Of a stretch of 64,000 bases of DNA, positions 1-7,382 are shown piece after piece; position 1 is the stretch's first letter; every line of letters starts with the position of its first letter. The DNA is taken from assembly GCF_017573465.1 (NCBI RefSeq), contig NZ_JAGEPF010000014.1, forward strand, positions 240,375 through 304,374. The letters run 5' to 3'. The translations under genes and the position numbers were made by a program. The notes beneath the pieces are model-generated. The model had not been told where the DNA came from and ran no database searches. It saw only the letters and a list, made by a program, of their open reading frames with translations. Source of the stretch: Actinomadura violacea. GTDB taxonomy: Bacteria; Actinomycetota; Actinomycetes; Streptosporangiales; Streptosporangiaceae.

Positions 1-25
1 CGGACGTTCGTTTTAGATTGAGGCC

Positions 26-637
26 ATGCCGCGAGTCAGCGAGGAGCACCTCGAACGCCGCCGCCGCCAGATCCTGGACGCCGCGCGCCGGTGCTTCGTC
101 CGCAAGGGGGTCCACGAGACGTCCATGCAGGACATCTTCGCGGAGTCCGGGCTGTCGGCCGGGGCCGTCTACCGGTACTTCAAGAGCAAGAACGAGATCG
201 TCGCCGCGAACCTGATGGCCGTGGTCGGAGACCTCCAGGCGTTCCTGGTCGACCTCACCACCGGTGACCGGTTGCGTCCGCTGGACGAGATCCTCGAGGC
301 GCTCGCCGACAAGCTCACCGGCCTGTCGGGCGAGGACGGGCCCGTGCGGCTCGCGCCGCAGGCCTGGGCCCTCGCCATGTACGACGCGGACCTCGCCGCC
401 CATCTCACCGCGTCGTTCGCGGGCCTGCGCGAGATCTGGGGCCGCTACCTGCGGCGGCTCGTCGACGAGGGGCGGCTGCCGGCCGGCACCGACGTCGAGG
501 CCGCCGGCAAGATCCTCTTCGCGATCATGCCCGGCTACCTGCTGCAGCGGCTCCTGATCGACGACGTCACGCCGCAGGACCTGAAGCGCGGCATCAGGGC
601 GCTCGCCAACGGCGCCCTCGTCGCGCAGCCCGCCTGA
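26..637 (+). CDS. TetR family transcriptional regulator
   Basis: A 203-residue one-component repressor-type protein. Residues about 14-61 form the TetR helix-turn-helix domain, with a clear recognition helix around GLSAGAVYRYFKSK. The rest is an all-helical ligand-binding and dimerisation domain with no recognisable ligand signature. Length is normal for the family. The start ATG is the first in frame and lies only 25 bases from the window edge, so its operator and any divergent target gene are out of view. It is followed by a strong hairpin and the convergent phoU gene, so it looks monocistronic. Family call secure; regulon unknown. Confidence 0.9.
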   Translation: MPRVSEEHLERRRRQILDAARRCFVRKGVHETSMQDIFAESGLSAGAVYRYFKSKNEIVAANLMAVVGDLQAFLVDLTTGDRLRPLDEILEALADKLTGLSGEDGPVRLAPQAWALAMYDADLAAHLTASFAGLREIWGRYLRRLVDEGRLPAGTDVEAAGKILFAIMPGYLLQRLLIDDVTPQDLKRGIRALANGALVAQPA

Positions 638-665
638 CCCCGCCGCGGCGCCGGCCGCGGCGGGG
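638..665. terminator. Bidirectional hairpin terminator between tetR and phoU
   Basis: A perfect 12-bp GC stem (638-649 with 654-665) closed by a 4-base loop lies between two convergent genes. There is no U-tract, which is usual for actinomycete terminators. Confidence 0.7.
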
Positions 666-679
666 ACCCGCCGGGCGCG

Positions 680-1342
680 TCAGGACAGGTCGGCGATCTC
701 CGCGGGGCGCTGCCCGGTGACCAGGTAGACGACGTTCTCCGCCACGTGGACGGCGTGGTCGGCGAAGCGCTCGAAGTAGCGGCCGGCGAGCGTGATGTCG
801 ACGGCCGGCTCGACGCCGTGCTTCCACTTGGGGGACAGCAGGATGTCGAACAGCCGGCGGTGCAGCCGGTCCATCTGGTCGTCGTCGGCGTCGAGCTCCA
901 GGCCCATCTCGACGTCCTGGGACGCGATCACGCTGCCGGTCTTGGCGATCATCCGCTCGGCGATCTGGCCCATCTCCAGCACGGTGGCCTGCAGCTCGGG
1001 CGGGACGGCCGACTCGGGGTGGCGGCGGCGGGCGGTCTTGGCGATGTGCACCGCGAGGTCGCCCATCCGCTCCAGGTCGCCGCTCATCCGCAGCGCGGTG
1101 ATCAGGGTGCGCAGGTCGCCGGCGACCGGCTGCTGCCGGGCCATCAGGTCGAAGACCGTCTCCTCGATCTCCGCGTCGATCTTGTTGACGTGCTCGTCGC
1201 CGCTGATGACCTCCTCCGACAGCCGCAGGTCCGCGTCCAGCAGCGCGGTGACCGCGCGGGCCATCGCGGAGCGGACGAGCCGGGTCATCTCCACCAGCCG
1301 GTCGGAGAGGGAGTCGAGCTCCTCGTGGTACGCGTCACGCAA
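680..1342 (-). CDS. phoU: Phosphate transport regulator PhoU
   Basis: A 220-residue protein with two PhoU three-helix domains. Each carries the acidic metal-binding pattern of the family: GDLERMGDLAVH near residue 85 and RYFERFADHAVH in the second half. PhoU couples the Pst phosphate transporter to the PhoR/SenX3 kinase and suppresses signalling when phosphate is plentiful. I chose the TTG at 1342 because it gives the family N-terminus (M-R-D-A-Y-H-E-E) and has AAGGA seven bases upstream; the open frame upstream is not protein-like. It is divergent from senX3-regX3 across a PHO-box. Confidence 0.93.
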   Translation of the reverse strand: MRDAYHEELDSLSDRLVEMTRLVRSAMARAVTALLDADLRLSEEVISGDEHVNKIDAEIEETVFDLMARQQPVAGDLRTLITALRMSGDLERMGDLAVHIAKTARRRHPESAVPPELQATVLEMGQIAERMIAKTGSVIASQDVEMGLELDADDDQMDRLHRRLFDILLSPKWKHGVEPAVDITLAGRYFERFADHAVHVAENVVYLVTGQRPAEIADLS

Positions 1343-1420
1343 TTGGGATTCCTTGCGACAAAGAGGGCGAAAGTTGGTCAATCTGGGCGGACTCGCCCAC
1401 GCAACAGCCTGCCCCACCGG

Positions 1421-1460
1421 CGTGAACCCCCGCGTATAAGAAGGTGAACTTTCGGGGAAC
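1421..1460 (-). promoter_or_regulatory. PHO-box (PhoP/RegX3-type direct repeats)
   Basis: Seven-base units recur at an exact 11-base period: CGTGAAC at 1421, a degenerate unit at 1432, GGTGAAC at 1443 and GGGGAAC at 1454. On the minus strand these read as GTTCNCC units, the known actinomycete PHO-box arrangement. The site lies between divergent phoU and senX3, which fits autoregulation by the response regulator encoded here. Confidence 0.6.
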
Positions 1461-1522
1461 GAGACCCCGTTCGGGCAGGCCGCCGGACGGTCGCCCTCGA
1501 AACGCCGCTTACGATCCGTGGT

Positions 1523-2725
1523 GTGGAGGTCGAAATCGTCGCGAGCCTGACCGGGCTTGCCGGGCTCGCGATCGGGCTCGCGACTGGATTGGCGGTACGC
1601 GTGAGCGAGCGAGCCCAGCGGACGGCGTCCCCGGCGGCGCACGCGGGAGGCGTGCCACCGGGGGTCGCCTCGGTGCTGAGCGTCCTGCGGTCCTCGGCCG
1701 TCGTCGTCGACGCCGAGGACCGGGTGCTGCGGGCCAGCTCCGCCGCCCGCGCGTTCGGCATGGTCAGCGGCGAGCGGCTCGTCGTCGACGAGCTGCTGGC
1801 GATGGCCCGGCTCGTCCGCCGCGACGGCGAGATCCGCGAGGCCGAGATCCAGGTCGGCGAGACCCGCCGGCGCGGCCGCGCCGAGGGCCGCTGGTTCGCC
1901 GTCCGCGTCGCGCCGCTCGGCTCCCACGGGCTCGTCCTCGTGCTCGCCGAGGACCTCACCGAGATGCGCCGCACCGAGGCCATCCGCCGCGACTTCGTCG
2001 CCAACGTCAGCCACGAGCTGAAGACGCCGGTCGGCGCCCTGTCGCTGCTCGCGGAGACCGTCGAGGGCGCCGCCGACGACCCCGAGGCCGTCCGCCGCTT
2101 CGCCGGCCGCATGCAGTACGAGTCCGTCCGGCTGACCAACCTCGTCCAGGACCTGATGACGCTGTCGCGCATCCAGGGCGACGAGCCGCTGCCCGAACTG
2201 GCCCCCGTCCGGCTCGACGAGATCACCGCCGAGGCCATCGACCGCTGCCAGATCAAGGCGTCCAGCAAGGACATCGAGCTCGCCGGCGGCGGCCAGGAGG
2301 ACCTGAGCGTCCGCGGCGACGAGGAACTGCTGATCACCGCGCTGCGCAACCTGATCGACAACGCCGTCGCCTACAGCCCCGAGCACACCCGCGTCGTGGT
2401 GTCCGCGCGCCGCTGCGACGACCGGTACGTCGAGATCAACGTCACCGACCAGGGCATCGGCATCCCCGAGACCGAGGTCGAGCGGATCTTCGAGCGGTTC
2501 TACCGGGTCGATCCCGCCCGCTCGCGCCAGACCGGCGGCACCGGCCTCGGCCTGGCGATCGTCAAGCACGTCACCACCAAGCACGGCGGCGAGGTGACGG
2601 TGTGGAGCAAGGAGGGGTCCGGGTCGACGTTCACGCTCCGGCTCCCGCTCCTCGACCCGCCCGTCACCGCAGTCAAGGCCGTCGAGAGGGCCGCCATGGA
2701 AAACGCCCGGGAGGCAACACCGTGA
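1523..2725 (+). CDS. senX3: Phosphate-sensing histidine kinase SenX3/PhoR
   Basis: A 400-residue sensor kinase. Residues about 7-25 form one membrane helix, followed by a PAS-like domain (about 50-145). The HisKA helix has the phospho-acceptor His164 in NVSHELKTPVGAL. The ATP domain shows N-box NLIDNAVAYSP, G1 DQGIGIP, F-box IFERFYRVDPARS and G2 GGTGLGLAIVKH. A single N-terminal membrane anchor plus PAS is typical of SenX3, which senses phosphate through PhoU and Pst. The start is GTG, and the last four bases overlap the GTG of regX3, so the pair is translationally coupled. The PHO-box lies upstream. Confidence 0.93.
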   Translation: MEVEIVASLTGLAGLAIGLATGLAVRVSERAQRTASPAAHAGGVPPGVASVLSVLRSSAVVVDAEDRVLRASSAARAFGMVSGERLVVDELLAMARLVRRDGEIREAEIQVGETRRRGRAEGRWFAVRVAPLGSHGLVLVLAEDLTEMRRTEAIRRDFVANVSHELKTPVGALSLLAETVEGAADDPEAVRRFAGRMQYESVRLTNLVQDLMTLSRIQGDEPLPELAPVRLDEITAEAIDRCQIKASSKDIELAGGGQEDLSVRGDEELLITALRNLIDNAVAYSPEHTRVVVSARRCDDRYVEINVTDQGIGIPETEVERIFERFYRVDPARSRQTGGTGLGLAIVKHVTTKHGGEVTVWSKEGSGSTFTLRLPLLDPPVTAVKAVERAAMENAREATP

Positions 2726-3402
2726 CCCGCGTGCTCGTCGTTGAAGACGAGGAGTCGTTCAGCGACGCACTGTCGTACAACCTGCGCAAGGAGGGGTTCG
2801 AGGTCGCCGTCGCGGCCACCGGCCCCGACGCGCTGGACATCTTCGAGCGCAACGGTGCCGACCTGGTGCTGCTCGACCTGATGCTGCCCGGGCTGCCGGG
2901 CACCGAGGTCTGCCGGGAGCTGCGCACGAGGTCCAGCGTGCCGGTGATCATGCTCACCGCCAAGGACAGCGAGGTCGACAAGGTCGTCGGCCTGGAGCTC
3001 GGCGCCGACGACTACGTCACCAAGCCGTTCTCCACCCGCGAGCTGATCGCCCGGATGCGCGCCGTGCTGCGCCGCCAGGGCGAGGTCGAGGAGCTCGCCC
3101 CCGCCACCCTGGAGGCCGGCCCGGTCCGGATGGACGTCGAGCGGCACGTCGTCAGCGTCGCCGGCGCCCCCGTCCAGCTCCCGCTGAAGGAGTTCGAGCT
3201 GCTGGAGGTGCTGCTCCGCAACGCGGGCCGCGTCCTGACCCGCATGCAGCTGATCGACCGCGTCTGGGGCGCCGACTACGTCGGCGACACCAAGACCCTG
3301 GACGTCCACATCAAGCGCCTCCGCGCCAAGATCGAGGCGACCCCGTCCTCGCCGCGCTACATCGTCACCGTCCGCGGCCTCGGTTACAAGTTCGAGCCCT
3401 AA
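2722..3402 (+). CDS. regX3: Phosphate response regulator RegX3/PhoP
   Basis: A 226-residue OmpR/PhoB-type regulator. The receiver domain holds the acidic pocket (E8-D9), phosphorylation site Asp52 in LLDLMLPG, and the conserved Lys in IMLTAKDS. The C-terminal winged helix includes KEFELLEVLLRNAGRVLTR and ends in RGLGYKFEP. It is the cognate partner of the kinase it overlaps by GTGA and should bind the 11-bp repeats at 1421-1460. The start is GTG at 2722, giving the standard receiver N-terminus. A 13-bp hairpin follows the stop. Confidence 0.95.
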   Translation: MTRVLVVEDEESFSDALSYNLRKEGFEVAVAATGPDALDIFERNGADLVLLDLMLPGLPGTEVCRELRTRSSVPVIMLTAKDSEVDKVVGLELGADDYVTKPFSTRELIARMRAVLRRQGEVEELAPATLEAGPVRMDVERHVVSVAGAPVQLPLKEFELLEVLLRNAGRVLTRMQLIDRVWGADYVGDTKTLDVHIKRLRAKIEATPSSPRYIVTVRGLGYKFEP

Positions 3403-3414
3403 GGAACCCTGCCG

Positions 3415-3450
3415 CGCCCTGCATGTGCCGCTGAGAACACATGCAGGGCG
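3415..3450 (+). terminator. Hairpin terminator after regX3
   Basis: A perfect 13-bp inverted repeat (3415-3427 with 3438-3450) with a 10-base loop begins 12 bases after the regX3 stop. No U-tract. Confidence 0.75.
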
Positions 3451-3501
3451 TGCGCGTTCGACGAGCGGGGGCGCGCGGAGGCGCTGCATCGTGACGCCAC
3501 A

Positions 3502-4029
3502 ATGTGGCCCATGGACGCAGGACTCGCCGCCTTGCTCGGCGCCGCCGTCGGTTCCCTCACCACTCTCGGCGCAGCCGTCGTGAACGGCAGGACGCAAGCA
3601 CGGACACAACACGTCCAGTGGCGCCGTCAACATCGACGCGATGCCTACGCCGCCTACCTCAGCGCTCTGCACGACCGTGATATCGCCATGGACGCGATCC
3701 TCGACGCCGCGCAGGCGGATCCCCCCGACCTGCCCGGACTGGACGAGAAGGTGCAGCACTTCATCGCCTGCGCCCGCGATGTCCACCGCGCCGCAGAAGT
3801 CGTCATCCTCGAAGGCCCTCCCTCCGTCGTCGAAGCGACCGACCGGATCGCCGAGGAGTCCAGCGGCCTCTCCGAGGTCATGCAACGCATGGTGAAGGCT
3901 GCCCACGCAGCGGACGGCACGGAGAGAGAGCAACACTCCGCCACCGCTTCGGCAAGGGAACGACGGCTCTACCAAGCGGTCAGCGAGTTCCGCGTGCAAG
4001 CCCGCAGCGTGCTTGGCAACGCCGACTAA
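3502..4029 (+). CDS. Uncharacterised membrane-anchored helical protein
   Basis: A 175-residue protein. Residues about 5-27 are a single hydrophobic helix (GLAALLGAAVGSLTTLGAAVV). The rest is charged and helical, beginning with QWRRQHRRDAYAAYLSAL, a pattern seen in many uncharacterised streptomycete proteins with one N-terminal anchor and a cytoplasmic helical bundle. No catalytic motif is visible. ATG 3502 or ATG 3511 could be the start; neither has a good ribosome site. Codon use is less extreme in GC than its neighbours, which hints at a separate origin. It sits between two terminators and so is its own transcription unit. Confidence 0.65.
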   Translation: MWPMDAGLAALLGAAVGSLTTLGAAVVNGRTQARTQHVQWRRQHRRDAYAAYLSALHDRDIAMDAILDAAQADPPDLPGLDEKVQHFIACARDVHRAAEVVILEGPPSVVEATDRIAEESSGLSEVMQRMVKAAHAADGTEREQHSATASARERRLYQAVSEFRVQARSVLGNAD

Positions 4030-4077
4030 TGGGTGCGCGACCACGGGAAGAGCGTTGAAGTCCTAACGGACCAAAAG

Positions 4078-4113
4078 GAACGGCCCGTGCGGCGGGTGCC
4101 GTACGGGCCGTTC
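4078..4113. terminator. Bidirectional terminator between convergent genes
   Basis: A perfect 11-bp stem (4078-4088 with 4103-4113), preceded by AAAA on the left and followed by TTCGTT on the right, lies between two convergent genes. Confidence 0.75.
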
Positions 4114-4127
4114 GTTCGTTCGGGGTG

Positions 4128-5024
4128 TTACGGGGTGGGCGAGCCGGTGGGGGATGGTGTCGTGCCCGTCGTCGGCGTCGCGCTGCCCGAGCCGGACCCG
4201 CCGGAGACCGACGGGGTCGGCGACGCGGCGCCCGTCGGCGTCGCCTCGGCCCCGGGCGCGGCCGGGTAGGTCTCGTACTCGCCCTGCTGCGGGATCACCG
4301 GCACCTGCACCTGCACCGAGCCGGCCTGCTCGAAGTGCAGCGTCACCATGATCTCTTCGCCGCCGTACAGCTGCTGCGTCGCGCCGGACAGCACGACCAG
4401 CGGGCCCGTGCCGGCGCCCTGCGCCGGCGCGGCGGGCGTCTGCGGCGCCGACGGCGTGTCGCTGGACTGGGCCGTCGGGTTCGCGCTCGGCTCCTGGCCG
4501 GGGCCCGTCGGGCTCGGCGTGACGGGCGCGCCGGTCGCGGACGGGGACCCGGAGGCGCCCGGCGACTTCTTCGGCTTCTTGCCCGCGGGGGACTCGGACG
4601 GGGACGCGCCCGGCGCGCTCGTCTGGCCGATCAGCTTGACCGCGCCGCCCGCACCGGACGGTGCCGCGGCCGGGATGACCACGCCGCCGCCCTGCAGCTT
4701 CACCTGCGAGAAGGCCGGGGAGCTGACCGAGACGAGCTTGTCCGGCCGGCCCTCCACCTGGTTGATGATGGTCGCGTACAGCGGCGCGGCGCCGCCCTGC
4801 GCCAGCGTCTGGCCCGGCTTCGGCCCCAGCACGAACAGGTTGCGGATGTCGATCTGCGCCGCCGCCGGCTTGTTCGACGGGACGGAGGCGTTCACGCCCT
4901 CGGTCAGCTGGGTCGGAGCGGAGGTCTGAGGTTCCTCGCCGGCGCCGCAGCCGGAGATCACCGGTGCGATCGCGACGGCGCCCGCGACGGCGAGCGCGAC
5001 CACTCGACGGCTGTTTCGGATCAC
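4128..5024 (-). CDS. Lipoprotein resembling the PCu(A)C/DUF461 fold
   Basis: A 298-residue exported lipoprotein. The N-terminus has arginines, a hydrophobic stretch and the lipobox VISGC, so it should be lipid-anchored outside the membrane. The segments around IDIRNLFVLGPKPGQ and GGEEIMVTLHFEQAG resemble PCu(A)C-like copper chaperones. They are split by a long Ser/Pro/Ala-rich insertion, and a similar low-complexity tail follows. The His/Met metal ligands of true PCu(A)C proteins are not visible, so copper binding is doubtful. I chose the GTG at 5024 because GAGGAGA precedes it and it starts directly before the signal peptide. Confidence 0.7.
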   Translation of the reverse strand: MIRNSRRVVALAVAGAVAIAPVISGCGAGEEPQTSAPTQLTEGVNASVPSNKPAAAQIDIRNLFVLGPKPGQTLAQGGAAPLYATIINQVEGRPDKLVSVSSPAFSQVKLQGGGVVIPAAAPSGAGGAVKLIGQTSAPGASPSESPAGKKPKKSPGASGSPSATGAPVTPSPTGPGQEPSANPTAQSSDTPSAPQTPAAPAQGAGTGPLVVLSGATQQLYGGEEIMVTLHFEQAGSVQVQVPVIPQQGEYETYPAAPGAEATPTGAASPTPSVSGGSGSGSATPTTGTTPSPTGSPTP

Positions 5025-5147
5025 GGCGTCGGTCTCCTCGCGAAAAAGGCATTGGTAGGTATCAGAGCGGCGTGAGATACGCCAGGGGAAGCGTAGCGAG
5101 GTCCGGGCGCCCACCCCGATCCGGGGTGGCGACACGACCGGAAAATG

Positions 5148-5909
5148 TCAGCCGTGGCCCAGTGATTTGACCTTCTGCGCGAGGGCCGGGCCGGGCGTGG
5201 CGTTCGGGTCGACGTGCTTGACGACGCCGTCCGGCTGGACGAACACGGCGGTGAGGCCCGTCCCCGCCGACCCGGGCGTCTGCGCGTACGCGCCCGCGAG
5301 CAGGGCCTTGGAGTCCTCCAGGACCTCGGCCGTCCCGTCGTGGGCGGTGCCCGCGCACGCCTTGACGTCCTTGAGCGACACGGGCTGCCGCCCGCCCGCC
5401 GGCCGCGAGTCGGCTACCAGCAGGAACCTGATCCCGTACTCGTTCGCGCTGCCCGCGAGCGCGGCGACGACGCCCGGGCACTGCGACCCCGCCGGCATGA
5501 TGCCGAACACCGCGGGCCGCATCTCGCGCAGGTCCTCGCCCTTCTTGGCGTGGTTCACGACGTCCACCGAGCCGGCCGGCAGCAGGCCGCCGATCTCGCC
5601 GGGCGGCGCGGTCGGGCTCGGGGCCAGCGCGGCGCCTTTCGGACGCGGCGCCGGGCGCGGGCCGAACGCCGTCATCAGCGCCCCGCTGATCAGTGCGACC
5701 AGCAGCGCCCCGGCGATGATCGGGATCGCGACGCCGAACCGGGTGACCGGGCGCAGCACCCGCCGGGCCCGCCTGCGGCGCCTGCGGCGGCGCTCCTCGC
5801 GGCGGTAGGCGAGCACGTCGCGGTCCAGCTCGCGGGCGTCGTCGGGCACGACGACGTCCACGTGGGGGAGCCCGTAGTCATCGGGGTCCGGGTCGCCGTC
5901 CGGCCTCAC
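5148..5909 (-). CDS. Uncharacterised single-pass membrane protein
   Basis: A 253-residue protein. An acidic N-terminus is followed by a very basic block of arginines (about 45-60), one membrane helix (about 68-93) and an extracytoplasmic domain. That domain contains two widely spaced cysteines (in GSQCPG and KACAG), which may form a disulfide. No enzyme family is recognised. I chose GTG 5909 because GAGGAGGT lies just upstream; a longer reading from 6014 adds low-complexity sequence. It is transcribed in the same direction as the lipoprotein gene, about 120 bases upstream of it, so the two may form one unit. Confidence 0.65.
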   Translation of the reverse strand: MRPDGDPDPDDYGLPHVDVVVPDDARELDRDVLAYRREERRRRRRRRARRVLRPVTRFGVAIPIIAGALLVALISGALMTAFGPRPAPRPKGAALAPSPTAPPGEIGGLLPAGSVDVVNHAKKGEDLREMRPAVFGIMPAGSQCPGVVAALAGSANEYGIRFLLVADSRPAGGRQPVSLKDVKACAGTAHDGTAEVLEDSKALLAGAYAQTPGSAGTGLTAVFVQPDGVVKHVDPNATPGPALAQKVKSLGHG

Positions 5910-6271
5910 GCCGCACCTCCTCGCCGTCGCTCCGCCGGCACCGCCTCGCCGTCCGCCACTGCCCGTTTCGGTCCCTTCCGGCCGCTTTGTACCCGCCCGG
6001 GGCGGCATGTTCACCTCCAGTATGGGGCGCGTCCGGCGGATCGGCAGCGGGGACGCTTGTATCCCGGGGGCGGTTGGCGGTAAGGGCGGTGCGGGGGGAG
6101 ACTGGTGGTGCCGCGGTCACGCTGAGTGCGGGGAACAGGTGTGTGATGCACCATTAAAGAGCTTTGTCAATACCCCAATATGCGGCTTGACCTGCGGATA
6201 TGTCGGCAAGGCCGGTGCAGCCACGCTGGTTTCCGTGCTACCCTGGTTCTAGCGGAAGGGGTACTTGTCAC

Positions 6272-6754
6272 ATGACTTTCCAGGTCGGCGACACCGTCGT
6301 CTACCCCCACCATGGGGCTGCTCGGATCGAGGCCATCGAGACTCGCACCATCAAAGGTGAGGAAAAGACCTATCTGGTCTTGAAGGTCGACAAGGGCGAC
6401 CTGACAGTGCAGGTTCCGGTCGAGAACGTCGAGGACGTGGGCGTCCGGGACGTCGTCGGCCAGGAGGGTCTGGAGAAGGTGTTCGAGGTGCTTCGCGCAC
6501 CCTACACCGAGGAGCCCACCAACTGGTCGCGCCGGTACAAGGCGAATCTCGAGAAGCTCGCGTCCGGCGACGTGAACAAGGTCGCCGAGGTCGTTCGCGA
6601 CCTCTGGCGGCGCGACAAGGAGCGCGGCCTGTCGGCGGGCGAGAAGCGGATGCTCGCCAAGGCGCGCCAGATCCTGGTCAGCGAGCTCGCGCTCGCCGAG
6701 AAGACCAACGAGGACAAGGCGGAGGCCCTGCTCGACGAGGTCCTGGCCAGCTGA
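6272..6754 (+). CDS. carD: RNA polymerase-binding transcription factor CarD
   Basis: A 160-residue protein, exactly the usual CarD length. The N-terminal domain (FQVGDTVVYPHHGAARIEAI) is the Tudor-like RNAP-interaction domain that binds the beta subunit. The C-terminal helical part (about 65-160) binds DNA at the upstream edge of the bubble and stabilises open complexes, notably at rRNA promoters. The start is ATG 6272 with GGAAGGGG upstream; a longer reading from 6200 lacks family support. The stop is two bases before the ispF start, so the genes are co-transcribed, as carD-isp genes are in other actinomycetes. Confidence 0.96.
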   Translation: MTFQVGDTVVYPHHGAARIEAIETRTIKGEEKTYLVLKVDKGDLTVQVPVENVEDVGVRDVVGQEGLEKVFEVLRAPYTEEPTNWSRRYKANLEKLASGDVNKVAEVVRDLWRRDKERGLSAGEKRMLAKARQILVSELALAEKTNEDKAEALLDEVLAS

Positions 6755-6755
6755 G

Positions 6756-7253
6756 TTGAGCGCACGGATTCCACGGGTGGGCGTCGGCACCGACGTCCAC
6801 CCGTTCTCGTCGGAGCCCCGCCCCCTCTGGGTCGCGGGGCTCGAATGGCCCGGTGAGGGCCACGGGCTGGCCGGGCATTCCGACGGGGACGTCGCCGCGC
6901 ACGCCGCGTGCGACGCCCTGCTTTCGGCGTGCGGTCTCGGTGACCTCGGTGCCGTCTTCGGCACCGCCGACCCGCGCTGGGCGGGCGCGTCCGGCGCCGA
7001 CCTGCTGCGCGAGGTCGCCCGGCTGGCCGCGGAGGCGGGCTTCGCCCTCGGCAACGTCGCCGTCCAGGTGATCGGCAACCGCCCCAAGATCGGCAAGCGG
7101 CGCGCCGAGGCCGAGAAGGTGCTCGGCGAGGCGCTGGGCGGTGTGCCGGTGAGCGTGTCCGCCACCACCACCGACGGCCTGGGCCTCACCGGCCGCGGCG
7201 AGGGCCTCGCCGCCATCGCCAACGCCCTGGTCCTCCCGCCGGCCGGAGCATAG
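6756..7253 (+). CDS. ispF: 2-C-methyl-D-erythritol 2,4-cyclodiphosphate synthase
   Basis: A 165-residue enzyme of the non-mevalonate isoprenoid pathway. It cyclises CDP-methylerythritol 2-phosphate to the cyclodiphosphate and releases CMP. The metal-binding residues are visible: Asp13 and His15 in GTDVHPF and His49 after GHSDGDVAAH. The C-terminal signature TTTDGLGLTGRGEG is intact. The start is TTG at 6756, one base after the carD stop. In related genomes ispD usually sits between carD and ispF; here it is missing, so the cytidylyltransferase must be encoded elsewhere. Confidence 0.95.
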   Translation: MSARIPRVGVGTDVHPFSSEPRPLWVAGLEWPGEGHGLAGHSDGDVAAHAACDALLSACGLGDLGAVFGTADPRWAGASGADLLREVARLAAEAGFALGNVAVQVIGNRPKIGKRRAEAEKVLGEALGGVPVSVSATTTDGLGLTGRGEGLAAIANALVLPPAGA

Positions 7254-7382
7254 GGGGCGTCTCGGCGCTTATGGTGCGCCGGGCGGAGTGATCGCGGCGA
7301 AGATGCGGGTGAGCGGCGTCCGGGCTGGCTAGGGTCGCCTTGAAGGCCCACCCCGCAAGGCGTTCACCCCGGAACGAGAGTC

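Noticed and set aside
680..2584. PhoU reading frame extended upstream into senX3 (634 codons)
   Set aside because: Only the last 220 codons are PhoU. The rest is antisense to the kinase, and TTG 1342 has a ribosome site and the family start.
6164..6214. Possible carD promoter (TTGTCA or TTGACC upstream)
   Set aside because: No -10 element at proper spacing could be found for either hexamer.
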